Shown: positions 1 to 5,159 of the stretch, piece after piece
How positions within the stretch are numbered: position 1 is the first letter of the stretch
How the letters are laid out: each line of letters opens with the position of its first letter
Assembly (NCBI GenBank): GCA_030042815.1
Contig: JASHYY010000159.1
Span: forward strand, 1 to 6,941
Direction of reading: 5' to 3'
Origin: Thermoplasmata archaeon
GTDB lineage: Archaea > Thermoplasmatota > Thermoplasmata > Lutacidiplasmatales > UBA184
Length of the DNA stretch: 6,941 nt
Notes under the pieces: model-generated
What the model was told of the DNA's origin: nothing
Seen by the model: the letters and a program-made list of their open reading frames with translations, nothing else
The model's database searches: none
Position numbers and translations under genes: made by a program

Positions 1-9
1 GCGGCTCGA

Positions 10-321
10 TCACTGGTACTCCCGCCACTTGTGCCCGCACTTCGTGCACTCGAAGATCCGGGTCTCGGGCTCGTCGGCGCCGCGGGTCTGGCGCAGCACC
101 CAGTACGCCTCGCCGTTGCCGCACTTCGGGCAGACCTCCTCGGTCTTCGGCAACGTCGCCGTCTTCGACTCGACCACGGCGACGTCGCGCGGCCTCGCGG
201 CCGCGTGGACGACCGTCGTCCCCTCGCCGAGAGGCACCGTGGCGCCGCACGCCCCGCACCGCCAGACCCCGCCGGTCCGGTCGGGCCGCATGAGGCGCTT
301 GCACTTGGGACAGAACTTCAC
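10..321 (-). CDS. tfs: Transcription factor S (TFS), archaeal TFIIS-like transcript-cleavage factor
   Basis: A 103-residue protein with two zinc ribbons, the normal size and plan of archaeal TFS (RpoM/Rpb9/TFIIS family). The N-terminal ribbon uses C4, C7, C22 and C25 and would dock on RNA polymerase. A linker of about 38 residues leads to the C-terminal ribbon, C64, C67, C92 and C95. Between its cysteine pairs is the signature QTRGADEPETR with the acidic pair D83-E84. In this family that pair enters the polymerase secondary channel and stimulates cleavage of backtracked RNA, so this copy looks cleavage-competent rather than an inactivated paralogue. The usual RS before ADE is RG here. The start codon is GTG (319-321); the first zinc cysteine follows at residue 4, so no later start works. 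It lies 47 bases downstream of purD in the same direction, but a TATA-like box in the gap suggests its own transcription. Confidence 0.95.
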   Translation of the reverse strand: MKFCPKCKRLMRPDRTGGVWRCGACGATVPLGEGTTVVHAAARPRDVAVVESKTATLPKTEEVCPKCGNGEAYWVLRQTRGADEPETRIFECTKCGHKWREYQ

Positions 322-344
322 GGGACCGTATCACCGGGCGCAGG

Positions 345-352
345 GTATTTGA
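345..352 (-). promoter_or_regulatory. TATA-like box for tfs
   Basis: Read on the minus strand this is TCAAATAC, the most A/T-rich stretch of the 47-base purD-tfs gap. Its centre lies about 27 bases before the GTG start of tfs, the distance expected between an archaeal TATA box and the transcription start. The tfs mRNA would then be essentially leaderless. Inferred from position and composition only. Confidence 0.5.
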
Positions 353-368
353 CGCTTGGCGGACGCCG

Positions 369-1775
369 TCAACCGAGGAGCTGCTCCGGCGGGCCCGCGC
401 TCGACGGCGGTGCGTCCGGCGGCGCGACGCTCAGGGGGAGCGGGGACGGCTTCGCCGTCGGGGCGCGCAGCCGGCGCAGGTGCTCCCACCGGCGCGCGAG
501 GTCGTCCTTCGTCCCGATGTCGTGCCGGACGTAGTAGTCGCCCGAGACGAAACGGAGCGCGGACTCGACGCGGCTTCCCGCCTCGTGGATCGCGCTGGCC
601 TCGCCCACCAGCGCGACGCCGCGGGACGTGCCCAGGCGCACGACGCCGGGCCCGGCGGCCTCGACGCTCCCGTAGAAGACCCGCACGCCCGCGGCCTCGA
701 TCGCGCCCTCGTCGACCGAGAGGAGCCCGCCGGAACGGGGCCGGTCCCCGTAGCCGGGCGGGACGAGGTACTTCGTCACCGTGGCGCGGAGGCGGAACGA
801 GACGAGGTTCGGGTCGACGCGGCCGGCCGCGACGCCCGCGAGGAGTTCCGCGAAGTCCCCCTCCTCGTAGAGCACGAGGGCGTTGATCCCCTCCGGGTCG
901 CCGAACCGCGCGTTGAATTCGAGCAGCACCGGACCCGAGGCCGTCAGCATGAACCCGCCGTAGAGGATGCCGCGGTAGGAGAGTCCCTCCGCGCGGAGCG
1001 CGGCGACCGACGATTCCAGGATCGCGAGGGCGCGGTCGCGGTCGGCGGCGGGAAGGAACGGAAGGAGGTGGTCCCGCTGCGAGTACGACCCCATCCCCCC
1101 GGTGTTGCCGCCCTGGTTCCCCTCGAGGGCCCGCTTGAAGTCCTGGACCGCGGGCATCGGGTAGACTCCGGAGTCGGTGACGAACGCCATCAGGCTGAAC
1201 TCCACGCCGACGAGCTTCTCCTCGAGGAGGACCCGGCCGCCCTGGAGGAGGATCGATTTCGCGTAGGCGGCGCCCTCCTTCGGGTCGGTGAAGTCGGACC
1301 CCTGCACCCAGACACCCTTGCCCGCGGTGAGCCCGCTCGGCTTCACGACGAACGCGGCGGGGAAGTCGGCCACGGCCCGGTCGGCCTCCTCGACCGACGC
1401 CGGAGCGACCCATCGAGGCTGCCCCCCGACGTGGTGCCGGGCGAGGAGGTCCCGGCAGAACTGCTTCGACGACTCGATCCGGGCGGCCGCCCGGTCCGGC
1501 CCGACGGTCGGCACCTCCGCGGCCCGCAGCGCGTCCGCGACGCCGGCCGCGAGCGGCGCCTCGGGGCCGATCACGGCCGCCTCGACGTGCTGCTCGGCGG
1601 CGACGCGGGCGACCCGGGCGCCGTCGGTCGGGTCGACGCGGACCGACGCGGCGGCGACCCGGTCGAGCCCGGGGTTCGCGTTCGCGCTCGCGACCACGAC
1701 CTCGGCGTCGGCGCGGACGAGCGTGGCGGCGATCGCGTGCTCTCGGGCCCCGCCCCCGACGACCAGGAATCGCAT
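369..1775 (-). CDS. purD: Phosphoribosylamine-glycine ligase (GAR synthetase)
   Basis: PurD joins glycine to 5-phosphoribosylamine using ATP, giving glycinamide ribonucleotide in purine synthesis; it is a cytoplasmic ATP-grasp enzyme. The 468-residue protein opens with the family's N-domain motif GGGAREHA (residues 7-14). The ATP-grasp core follows: KPSGLTAGKGVWV near residue 150, the GNQGGNTGGMGSYS substrate and nucleotide loop near 225, and the metal-binding LLEFNARFGDPEG near 288. EGNQGGNTGGMGSYSQ followed by LLPFL, and VTKYLVPPGYG further on, are the archaeal rather than the E. coli version of the family. The catalytic protein ends near RHDIGTKDDLARRWEHLRRLR. About 30 proline-, serine- and alanine-rich residues follow and are probably disordered; E. 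coli PurD, about 430 residues, lacks them. The ATG start sits directly before the first beta strand. Divergent from rpoL, upstream of tfs. Confidence 0.97.
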   Translation of the reverse strand: MRFLVVGGGAREHAIAATLVRADAEVVVASANANPGLDRVAAASVRVDPTDGARVARVAAEQHVEAAVIGPEAPLAAGVADALRAAEVPTVGPDRAAARIESSKQFCRDLLARHHVGGQPRWVAPASVEEADRAVADFPAAFVVKPSGLTAGKGVWVQGSDFTDPKEGAAYAKSILLQGGRVLLEEKLVGVEFSLMAFVTDSGVYPMPAVQDFKRALEGNQGGNTGGMGSYSQRDHLLPFLPAADRDRALAILESSVAALRAEGLSYRGILYGGFMLTASGPVLLEFNARFGDPEGINALVLYEEGDFAELLAGVAAGRVDPNLVSFRLRATVTKYLVPPGYGDRPRSGGLLSVDEGAIEAAGVRVFYGSVEAAGPGVVRLGTSRGVALVGEASAIHEAGSRVESALRFVSGDYYVRHDIGTKDDLARRWEHLRRLRAPTAKPSPLPLSVAPPDAPPSSAGPPEQLLG

Positions 1776-1802
1776 GGGTGGCGTCCCCGGAGCGACCTCA
1801 GG

Positions 1803-1808
1803 TTATAT
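1803..1808 (-). promoter_or_regulatory. TATA box for purD
   Basis: The minus strand reads ATATAA here, the clearest TATA element in the window. Its centre is about 30 bases before the purD ATG, which predicts a leader of only a few bases and no Shine-Dalgarno site. No purine-responsive operator or riboswitch is visible in the 124-base gap shared with rpoL. Confidence 0.65.
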
Positions 1809-1856
1809 CCGCGTCGGGCCCGCCGCCGGTAGAACGGCGCTCTCTCCTCCGCCACG

Positions 1857-1863
1857 CTTAAGA
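1857..1863 (+). promoter_or_regulatory. TATA-like box for the rpoL-kptA pair
   Basis: CTTAAGA is the only A/T-rich element close to the rpoL start on this strand. It is centred about 40 bases before the ATG, so transcription would begin near 1886 and leave a leader of about 14 bases. That is just long enough to carry the GAGG site at 1889-1892. This spacing differs from that of the minus-strand genes. CTTAAG is also a 6-base palindrome, so the direction is set only by the gene it precedes. Confidence 0.45.
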
Positions 1864-1888
1864 AGAGACCGACGGTGGCCCGATTTCC

Positions 1889-1892
1889 GAGG
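1889..1892 (+). promoter_or_regulatory. Ribosome-binding site GAGG for rpoL
   Basis: GAGG lies 7 bases before the rpoL ATG, good spacing for pairing with the CCUCC end of archaeal 16S rRNA. It supports the ATG at 1900 over the open upstream frame and fits a short-leadered mRNA. Confidence 0.45.
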
Positions 1893-1899
1893 CGTCCCG

Positions 1900-2187
1900 A
1901 TGGACATCCGTGTCGTGGAAAAGGAACACGACCTGCTCCGCGTCGAGTTCCCGCGCGGGGAGGAGACGATCCTCATTCCGCTGGTCGAGGCCCTCCAGAA
2001 GGAGGAGAAGGTCGTCGAGGCCCGCTACTACCTCGGCCACCCGTACCTCGAGCGGCCGACCCTGCTCGTGAAGACGAAGGGCGAGAAACCCCAGCAGGTG
2101 CTGAAGCGCGTCCTGAAGGACCTCACGGACCTCTACGGGGACCTCCTGACGGACTTCGAGAAGAAGGCCGACAAGATCAAGGCGTAG
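1900..2187 (+). CDS. rpoL: DNA-directed RNA polymerase subunit L (Rpo11)
   Basis: A 95-residue small RNA polymerase subunit, homologue of eukaryotic RPB11 and of the alpha-subunit dimerisation domain. It pairs with Rpo3 (RpoD) to start polymerase assembly. Visible family features are the opening MDIRVVEKE, the T-x-L-x-P-L segment around residues 23-28, the ARYYLGHPYLERP strand-turn at 41-53, and the charged C-terminal helix (about 64-95) ending in EKKADKIKA. The length matches archaeal Rpo11 (about 90-100). One departure: relatives usually have an asparagine before the P-L or L-L pair (T-x-x-N-P-L), where this protein reads ILIPL. The frame stays open far upstream, but recognisable protein begins at this ATG, which has a GAGG site 7 bases before it. 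kptA follows after 10 bases. Confidence 0.92.
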   Translation: MDIRVVEKEHDLLRVEFPRGEETILIPLVEALQKEEKVVEARYYLGHPYLERPTLLVKTKGEKPQQVLKRVLKDLTDLYGDLLTDFEKKADKIKA

Positions 2188-2197
2188 GACGGACGCC

Positions 2198-2854
2198 ATG
2201 CTGAAGGAGTGCGCCCAGCACGGTTACTTCCGGGCGGAGGCGTGCCCGGTCTGCGGCCAGCCCGGCCGGTTCCTGATGAACGACCGGGAGCTCGACCACC
2301 TCGGACGGGTCCTCACCGGGATCCTCCGCCACTTCCCCGACCGCTACCAGCTCCCGATCGACCCGCAGGGATGGGTCCCGCTGCCGCAGATCGTCCGGGC
2401 GATCAGCCAGAAGCACCCGGCCTACCACTGGCTGCGCGCCCAGCACCTGGTCGCCATCTCGGAGACGGACGCGAAGGGCCGCTACGAGGTCCGCGACGAC
2501 CGGATCCGCGCGACGTACGGCCACACGGTCGACGTCGACCTCGACCTTCCGACCGAGAACATCCCCGACCGCCTCTTCTTCCCGGTCACCTCGGAGGAGG
2601 CCGGCATCGTCCTCGAGGTCGGACTGAAGCCGTCCGACCGCAAGAAGGTCCACCTGTCGAAGACCGCCGAGGACGCGCGCGCCGCCGGGGCGGTCCGCAC
2701 TCCGGAGCCGGTCATCCTCGAGGTCGACGCGAAGCGGGCCCGCGACGAAGGGGTCGTGATCAAGCGGGCCGGGAAGACCGTCTACCTGGTCGACCAGGTC
2801 CCGTCGCAGTACCTGCGCCGGCTCGACGCGGCGACCCCCGCCCCCGAGAGCTAA
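2198..2854 (+). CDS. kptA: RNA 2'-phosphotransferase, KptA/Tpt1 family, archaeal type
   Basis: KptA/Tpt1 removes an internal RNA 2'-phosphate by transferring it to NAD+, giving ADP-ribose 1'',2''-cyclic phosphate and nicotinamide. The 218-residue protein opens with a probable zinc knuckle, C5-x2-H8 and C16-x2-C19, found in archaeal members. The Arg-His-Arg-Arg catalytic set is placed at R44-H45 (in GILRHFP), R104 (in RIRATYGH) and probably R167. KVHLSK (150-155) and PVILEVDAKRA (171-181) are further family motifs. The C-terminal part is the ADP-ribosyltransferase-like fold. The LYHGT motif of bacterial and yeast enzymes is replaced by LFFPVT; from memory similar variants occur in archaeal relatives, so I do not read this as inactivation. 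It starts 10 bases after rpoL, no Shine-Dalgarno is evident, and translation probably depends on the rpoL transcript. The biological substrate in archaea is unclear. Confidence 0.9.
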   Translation: MLKECAQHGYFRAEACPVCGQPGRFLMNDRELDHLGRVLTGILRHFPDRYQLPIDPQGWVPLPQIVRAISQKHPAYHWLRAQHLVAISETDAKGRYEVRDDRIRATYGHTVDVDLDLPTENIPDRLFFPVTSEEAGIVLEVGLKPSDRKKVHLSKTAEDARAAGAVRTPEPVILEVDAKRARDEGVVIKRAGKTVYLVDQVPSQYLRRLDAATPAPES

Positions 2855-2861
2855 GAGACGC

Positions 2862-3488
2862 CTACGCGAACCCGTCGTCGCCGCTGTTCGCCTCGTACTC
2901 GGTCGTGATGTACACCGTGACGGTCAGGTGGCTCGACGGCGCGTAGGGGTTCGTGAAGACGAACCAGTAGTTGTCGGTCACGAGCGGGGAGAAGGCGATC
3001 GAGCCCGCGTACGTCGGGTCCATCGAGTAGACGGGGACCGTCGGGTCGTGGGCGACGAACGCGTCCCAGTCGCTCGTGTTGTAGACGGCGAGCGCGACGT
3101 CGGTCCCCGCCGGGGCGACCGACGAGAAGTTCCCGAGGACGTAGTCGCCCCCGTTGATCTCCCCCTCGAGGAACGTGTAGTTCCCGGGACCGATGACGTA
3201 GGTGCCCGCGGTGGTGAGCGGGTCGCCCGAGAGGACCGGCGGTCCCGACAGTTCCGCGGAGACGATCGCGTAGGCGAGGGCCGCGACGACGACGATGACG
3301 ATCACCGAGCGGAAGACCCCGAGGAAGGCGAGGCGGCGGCGGACGGACCGGGGCGCGGTCGCGAGCTGCGCCGCCGGCAGGGGGTCGGCGGCGCCGCAGA
3401 TCGCGCACTGGCTCGCGCCCGAGGGGGTGGCGATCCCGCAGAAGCGGCAGGCGCCCCAGGTCGCCGCAGGGGGCTGGTCGTCGGTCAC
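2862..3488 (-). CDS. Uncharacterised membrane protein: cytoplasmic zinc ribbon, one helix, secreted beta-rich domain
   Basis: I do not recognise a named family. The 208-residue protein has three visible parts. Residues 14-31 form a zinc ribbon (C14-x2-C17, C28-x2-C31). After a positively charged RSVRRR stretch comes one hydrophobic helix (about 61-78). Residues 81-208 are rich in G, T, Y and V, look like alternating beta strands, and have no cysteines. Positive charge before the helix predicts the ribbon inside and the C-terminal domain outside. Three N-glycosylation sequons (N103-Y-T, N120-F-S, N137-T-S) all lie in that outer domain. TDNYWFVFTNP then LTVTVYIT (171-194) resembles the last strands of GOLD- or PPC-like beta sandwiches, but this is weak. 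The start is GTG (3486-3488), supported by a TATA-like box about 31 bases upstream. Ribbon-helix-ectodomain proteins of unknown role are common in archaea; surface sensing or assembly is a guess. Confidence 0.8.
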   Translation of the reverse strand: MTDDQPPAATWGACRFCGIATPSGASQCAICGAADPLPAAQLATAPRSVRRRLAFLGVFRSVIVIVVVAALAYAIVSAELSGPPVLSGDPLTTAGTYVIGPGNYTFLEGEINGGDYVLGNFSSVAPAGTDVALAVYNTSDWDAFVAHDPTVPVYSMDPTYAGSIAFSPLVTDNYWFVFTNPYAPSSHLTVTVYITTEYEANSGDDGFA

Positions 3489-3516
3489 GGCGGTGTCGGC
3501 CGAGCGCGAACGGCGG

Positions 3517-3522
3517 CTTTTG
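3517..3522 (-). promoter_or_regulatory. TATA-like box for the zinc-ribbon membrane protein gene
   Basis: The minus strand reads CAAAAG, centred about 31 bases before the GTG start. Just upstream is CGAAAC (3530-3525), which resembles an archaeal TFB recognition element. Position matches the other minus-strand genes; the box itself is a weak match. Confidence 0.45.
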
Positions 3523-3526
3523 TGGT

Positions 3527-3536
3527 TTCGTACGAA
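3527..3536. repeat. 10-base perfect palindrome, possible operator
   Basis: TTCGTACGAA is a perfect palindrome in otherwise GC-rich DNA, adjoining the putative TATA/BRE of the gene starting at 3488. A dimeric regulator bound here would contact the TFB-binding region. A palindrome this short is expected several times by chance in 7 kb, so only its position and A/T content make it notable. It could simply include a BRE. Confidence 0.25.
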
Positions 3537-3581
3537 CGACGGGCGGAGCGGCGGCGGGACGGGCGGCCCCGGGGCGCGACG

Positions 3582-5060
3582 CTACGCCCGCTTCTTCGCT
3601 GCGCCGAGGTTCACGAGGACGTTCTTGCGCCGGGTGTACGTCTCGACCGCGCGCGACCCCTGCTCGGAACCGACCCCGCTCCCCTTCACGCCCGCGAACG
3701 GGGCCTGCGGGTAGGTGATCGGCGCCTCGTTGACCACGACCATCCCGCATTCGAGGCGGCGGGCGAACGAGTGGGCGGTGCCGAGGTCCCGGGTCCAGAT
3801 CGTGCCGAGGAGGCCGTACGGCGTGTCGTTCGCGAGGCGCAGGGCCTCCTCCGCGTCCGAGAATCCGGCCGTCGTGAGGACCGGGCCGAAGATCTCCTCC
3901 CGGACGGCGCGGGAGGAGGGCGGCACCTCCGCGAGGACCGTCGGCCGGAGGAAGTTCCCTTCCGCGAGGGCGGGCTCGCTCGCGCGGGATCCGCCGGTCA
4001 GGACCCGCCCGCCGCTCGCCCGGGCGTCCTCGACGTACTCGAGCACGTGCGCGAGCTGGTCCGGGGAGACCAGCGGGCCCATCTCGACCCCCTCCGCCGT
4101 GCCGGGACCGAGCCGCAGACCTTCCGCGATGGACCGCACCCGCTCGAGGAGCTCCGAGCGCACCGACTCATGGACGAGGAGGCGGGAGGCGGCCCAGCAC
4201 ATCTGACCGGCGTTCTGGAAAATCCCGTAGCCGATCCCCTTCGCGGCCCGCTCGAGGTCGGCGTCGGGGAAGACGACCACCGGCCCCTTGCCGCCGAGCT
4301 CGAGCGTGAGCGGCAGATGGCGCCGGGCCGCGAGCCCGGCGATGCGGGCGCCGACGTCCCCGCTCCCGGTGAACGTCACCGAGCGGCACCGGTCGTCGTC
4401 GACGAGCGCCTCGCCGACCTCCGCACCGCTCCCCGGGACGACGTTCAGGATGCCGTCCGGGATCCCGGCGTCCTTCGCGAGCCGGGCGAAGGCGACGGCG
4501 GTGAGGGGCGTGAGGCTCGCCGGCTTCAGGACCACCGCGTTGCCGGCGGCGAGGGCCGGAGCGACCGACCGGATCGCGAGGAGCAACGGGTAGTTCCACG
4601 GCGCGATGTGGACCGTCACCCCGAGCGGCTCGCGCAGGGTGTAGTCGAGGCGCGGCCCCGGCACGGGGATCGTCTCCCCCTCGACCTTGTCGGCGAGGCC
4701 GGCGAAGTACTCGACCGTGCGGACGACGTAGCCGATGTCGCCGCGCGACTCGCGCAGCGGCTTGCCCATGTTCTGCGTCTCGAGGCGGGCGAACGCGTCG
4801 ACCTGCGACTCGAGGAGTCCGGCGAGGCGGTAGAGCGCCTTCGCCCGGCGGGCCCCGTCGTCCTGCGCCCACGGCGACTCCCGGAACGCCCGGTCCGCCA
4901 CCTCGAGCGCGGCGCGGGCGTCGTCCCGGGAGCCGACGGCGGCCCGGGCGAACGGTCGGTTGTTCGCGGGGTCGACGACGGGTCGGCGCTCGCCCCGCGT
5001 CCCCGGCGTTTCCCGACCGCCGACCACGAGGTCGAACGCGGTCTCGAGGTCGATCGCCAT
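3582..5060 (-). CDS. NAD(P)-dependent aldehyde dehydrogenase
   Basis: A full-length, 492-residue member of the aldehyde dehydrogenase superfamily, which oxidises aldehydes to carboxylates with NAD(P)+ in the cytoplasm. Visible motifs: PWNYPLL with catalytic N156; LKPASLTP with cofactor-binding K179; FTGSGDVG (230-237) in the nucleotide fold; LELGGKGP with general base E254; GQMCWAASRLLV with nucleophile C288; EEIFGPV with E389; and NDTPYGL (411-417). All key residues are present, so it should be active. The texture is closest to betaine- or aminoaldehyde-type enzymes, but substrate cannot be read from sequence. The frame opens 10 codons earlier at an ATG (5090), but that ATG overlaps a TATA-like box centred 31 bases before the ATG at 5060, and the extra residues (MGPGCWCRRP) look non-native, so I place the start at 5060. 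It lies 69 bases downstream of the glycosyltransferase gene. Confidence 0.95.
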   Translation of the reverse strand: MAIDLETAFDLVVGGRETPGTRGERRPVVDPANNRPFARAAVGSRDDARAALEVADRAFRESPWAQDDGARRAKALYRLAGLLESQVDAFARLETQNMGKPLRESRGDIGYVVRTVEYFAGLADKVEGETIPVPGPRLDYTLREPLGVTVHIAPWNYPLLLAIRSVAPALAAGNAVVLKPASLTPLTAVAFARLAKDAGIPDGILNVVPGSGAEVGEALVDDDRCRSVTFTGSGDVGARIAGLAARRHLPLTLELGGKGPVVVFPDADLERAAKGIGYGIFQNAGQMCWAASRLLVHESVRSELLERVRSIAEGLRLGPGTAEGVEMGPLVSPDQLAHVLEYVEDARASGGRVLTGGSRASEPALAEGNFLRPTVLAEVPPSSRAVREEIFGPVLTTAGFSDAEEALRLANDTPYGLLGTIWTRDLGTAHSFARRLECGMVVVNEAPITYPQAPFAGVKGSGVGSEQGSRAVETYTRRKNVLVNLGAAKKRA

Positions 5061-5088
5061 GGGCCGGCGACACCAGCACCCCGGGCCC

Positions 5089-5094
5089 ATTAGG
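5089..5094 (-). promoter_or_regulatory. TATA-like box for the aldehyde dehydrogenase gene
   Basis: The minus strand reads CCTAAT, centred about 31 bases before the ATG at 5060 and preceded by CGAAT (5100-5096), which could serve as a TFB recognition element. It implies a leaderless or nearly leaderless mRNA and excludes the longer reading-frame start at 5090, which falls inside the box. Confidence 0.5.
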
Positions 5095-5123
5095 GATTCG
5101 GAGGGGCCGGGGCCGCGGGGCCC

Positions 5124-5138
5124 GGTGCGCCGCGCACC
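5124..5138. repeat. GC-rich hairpin between glycosyltransferase and aldehyde dehydrogenase genes
   Basis: GGTGCGC, one base, then GCGCACC: inverted 7-base arms that can fold as a 6-pair stem with a 3-base loop. It lies 22-36 bases after the glycosyltransferase stop, in an intergenic stretch that also holds CCGCGG and GGGCCC palindromes. No run of T follows on the minus strand, so it is not a typical archaeal terminator; it may instead protect the 3' end. Confidence 0.3.
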
Positions 5139-5159
5139 CCCGCTCGCGCCCGGACTGGC

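Noticed and set aside
480..1832. A 450-codon open frame on the plus strand opposite purD
   Set aside because: Low-complexity composition and no recognisable domain, while the opposite frame is an intact PurD.
1824..1839. Possible small hairpin (CGCCG, six bases, CGGCG) in the purD-rpoL gap
   Set aside because: A five-pair GC stem is too short and too likely by chance; nothing resembling a riboswitch or other RNA gene surrounds it.
1288..1899. A 204-codon extension upstream of rpoL in the same frame
   Set aside because: It has no protein-like character and overlaps purD on the other strand; Rpo11 homology starts exactly at the ATG at 1900, which has a GAGG site before it.
3566..3575. Palindrome GCCCCGGGGC downstream of the aldehyde dehydrogenase stop
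   Set aside because: A 10-base G/C-only palindrome is expected by chance in DNA this rich in GC, and no T run follows to suggest a terminator.
2928..5093. A 721-codon open frame on the plus strand, opposite the zinc-ribbon and aldehyde dehydrogenase genes
   Set aside because: The translation is dominated by R, G, D, E, A and V with no motif. It is the shadow of GC-rich codon usage on the other strand, where the aldehyde dehydrogenase has all catalytic residues.
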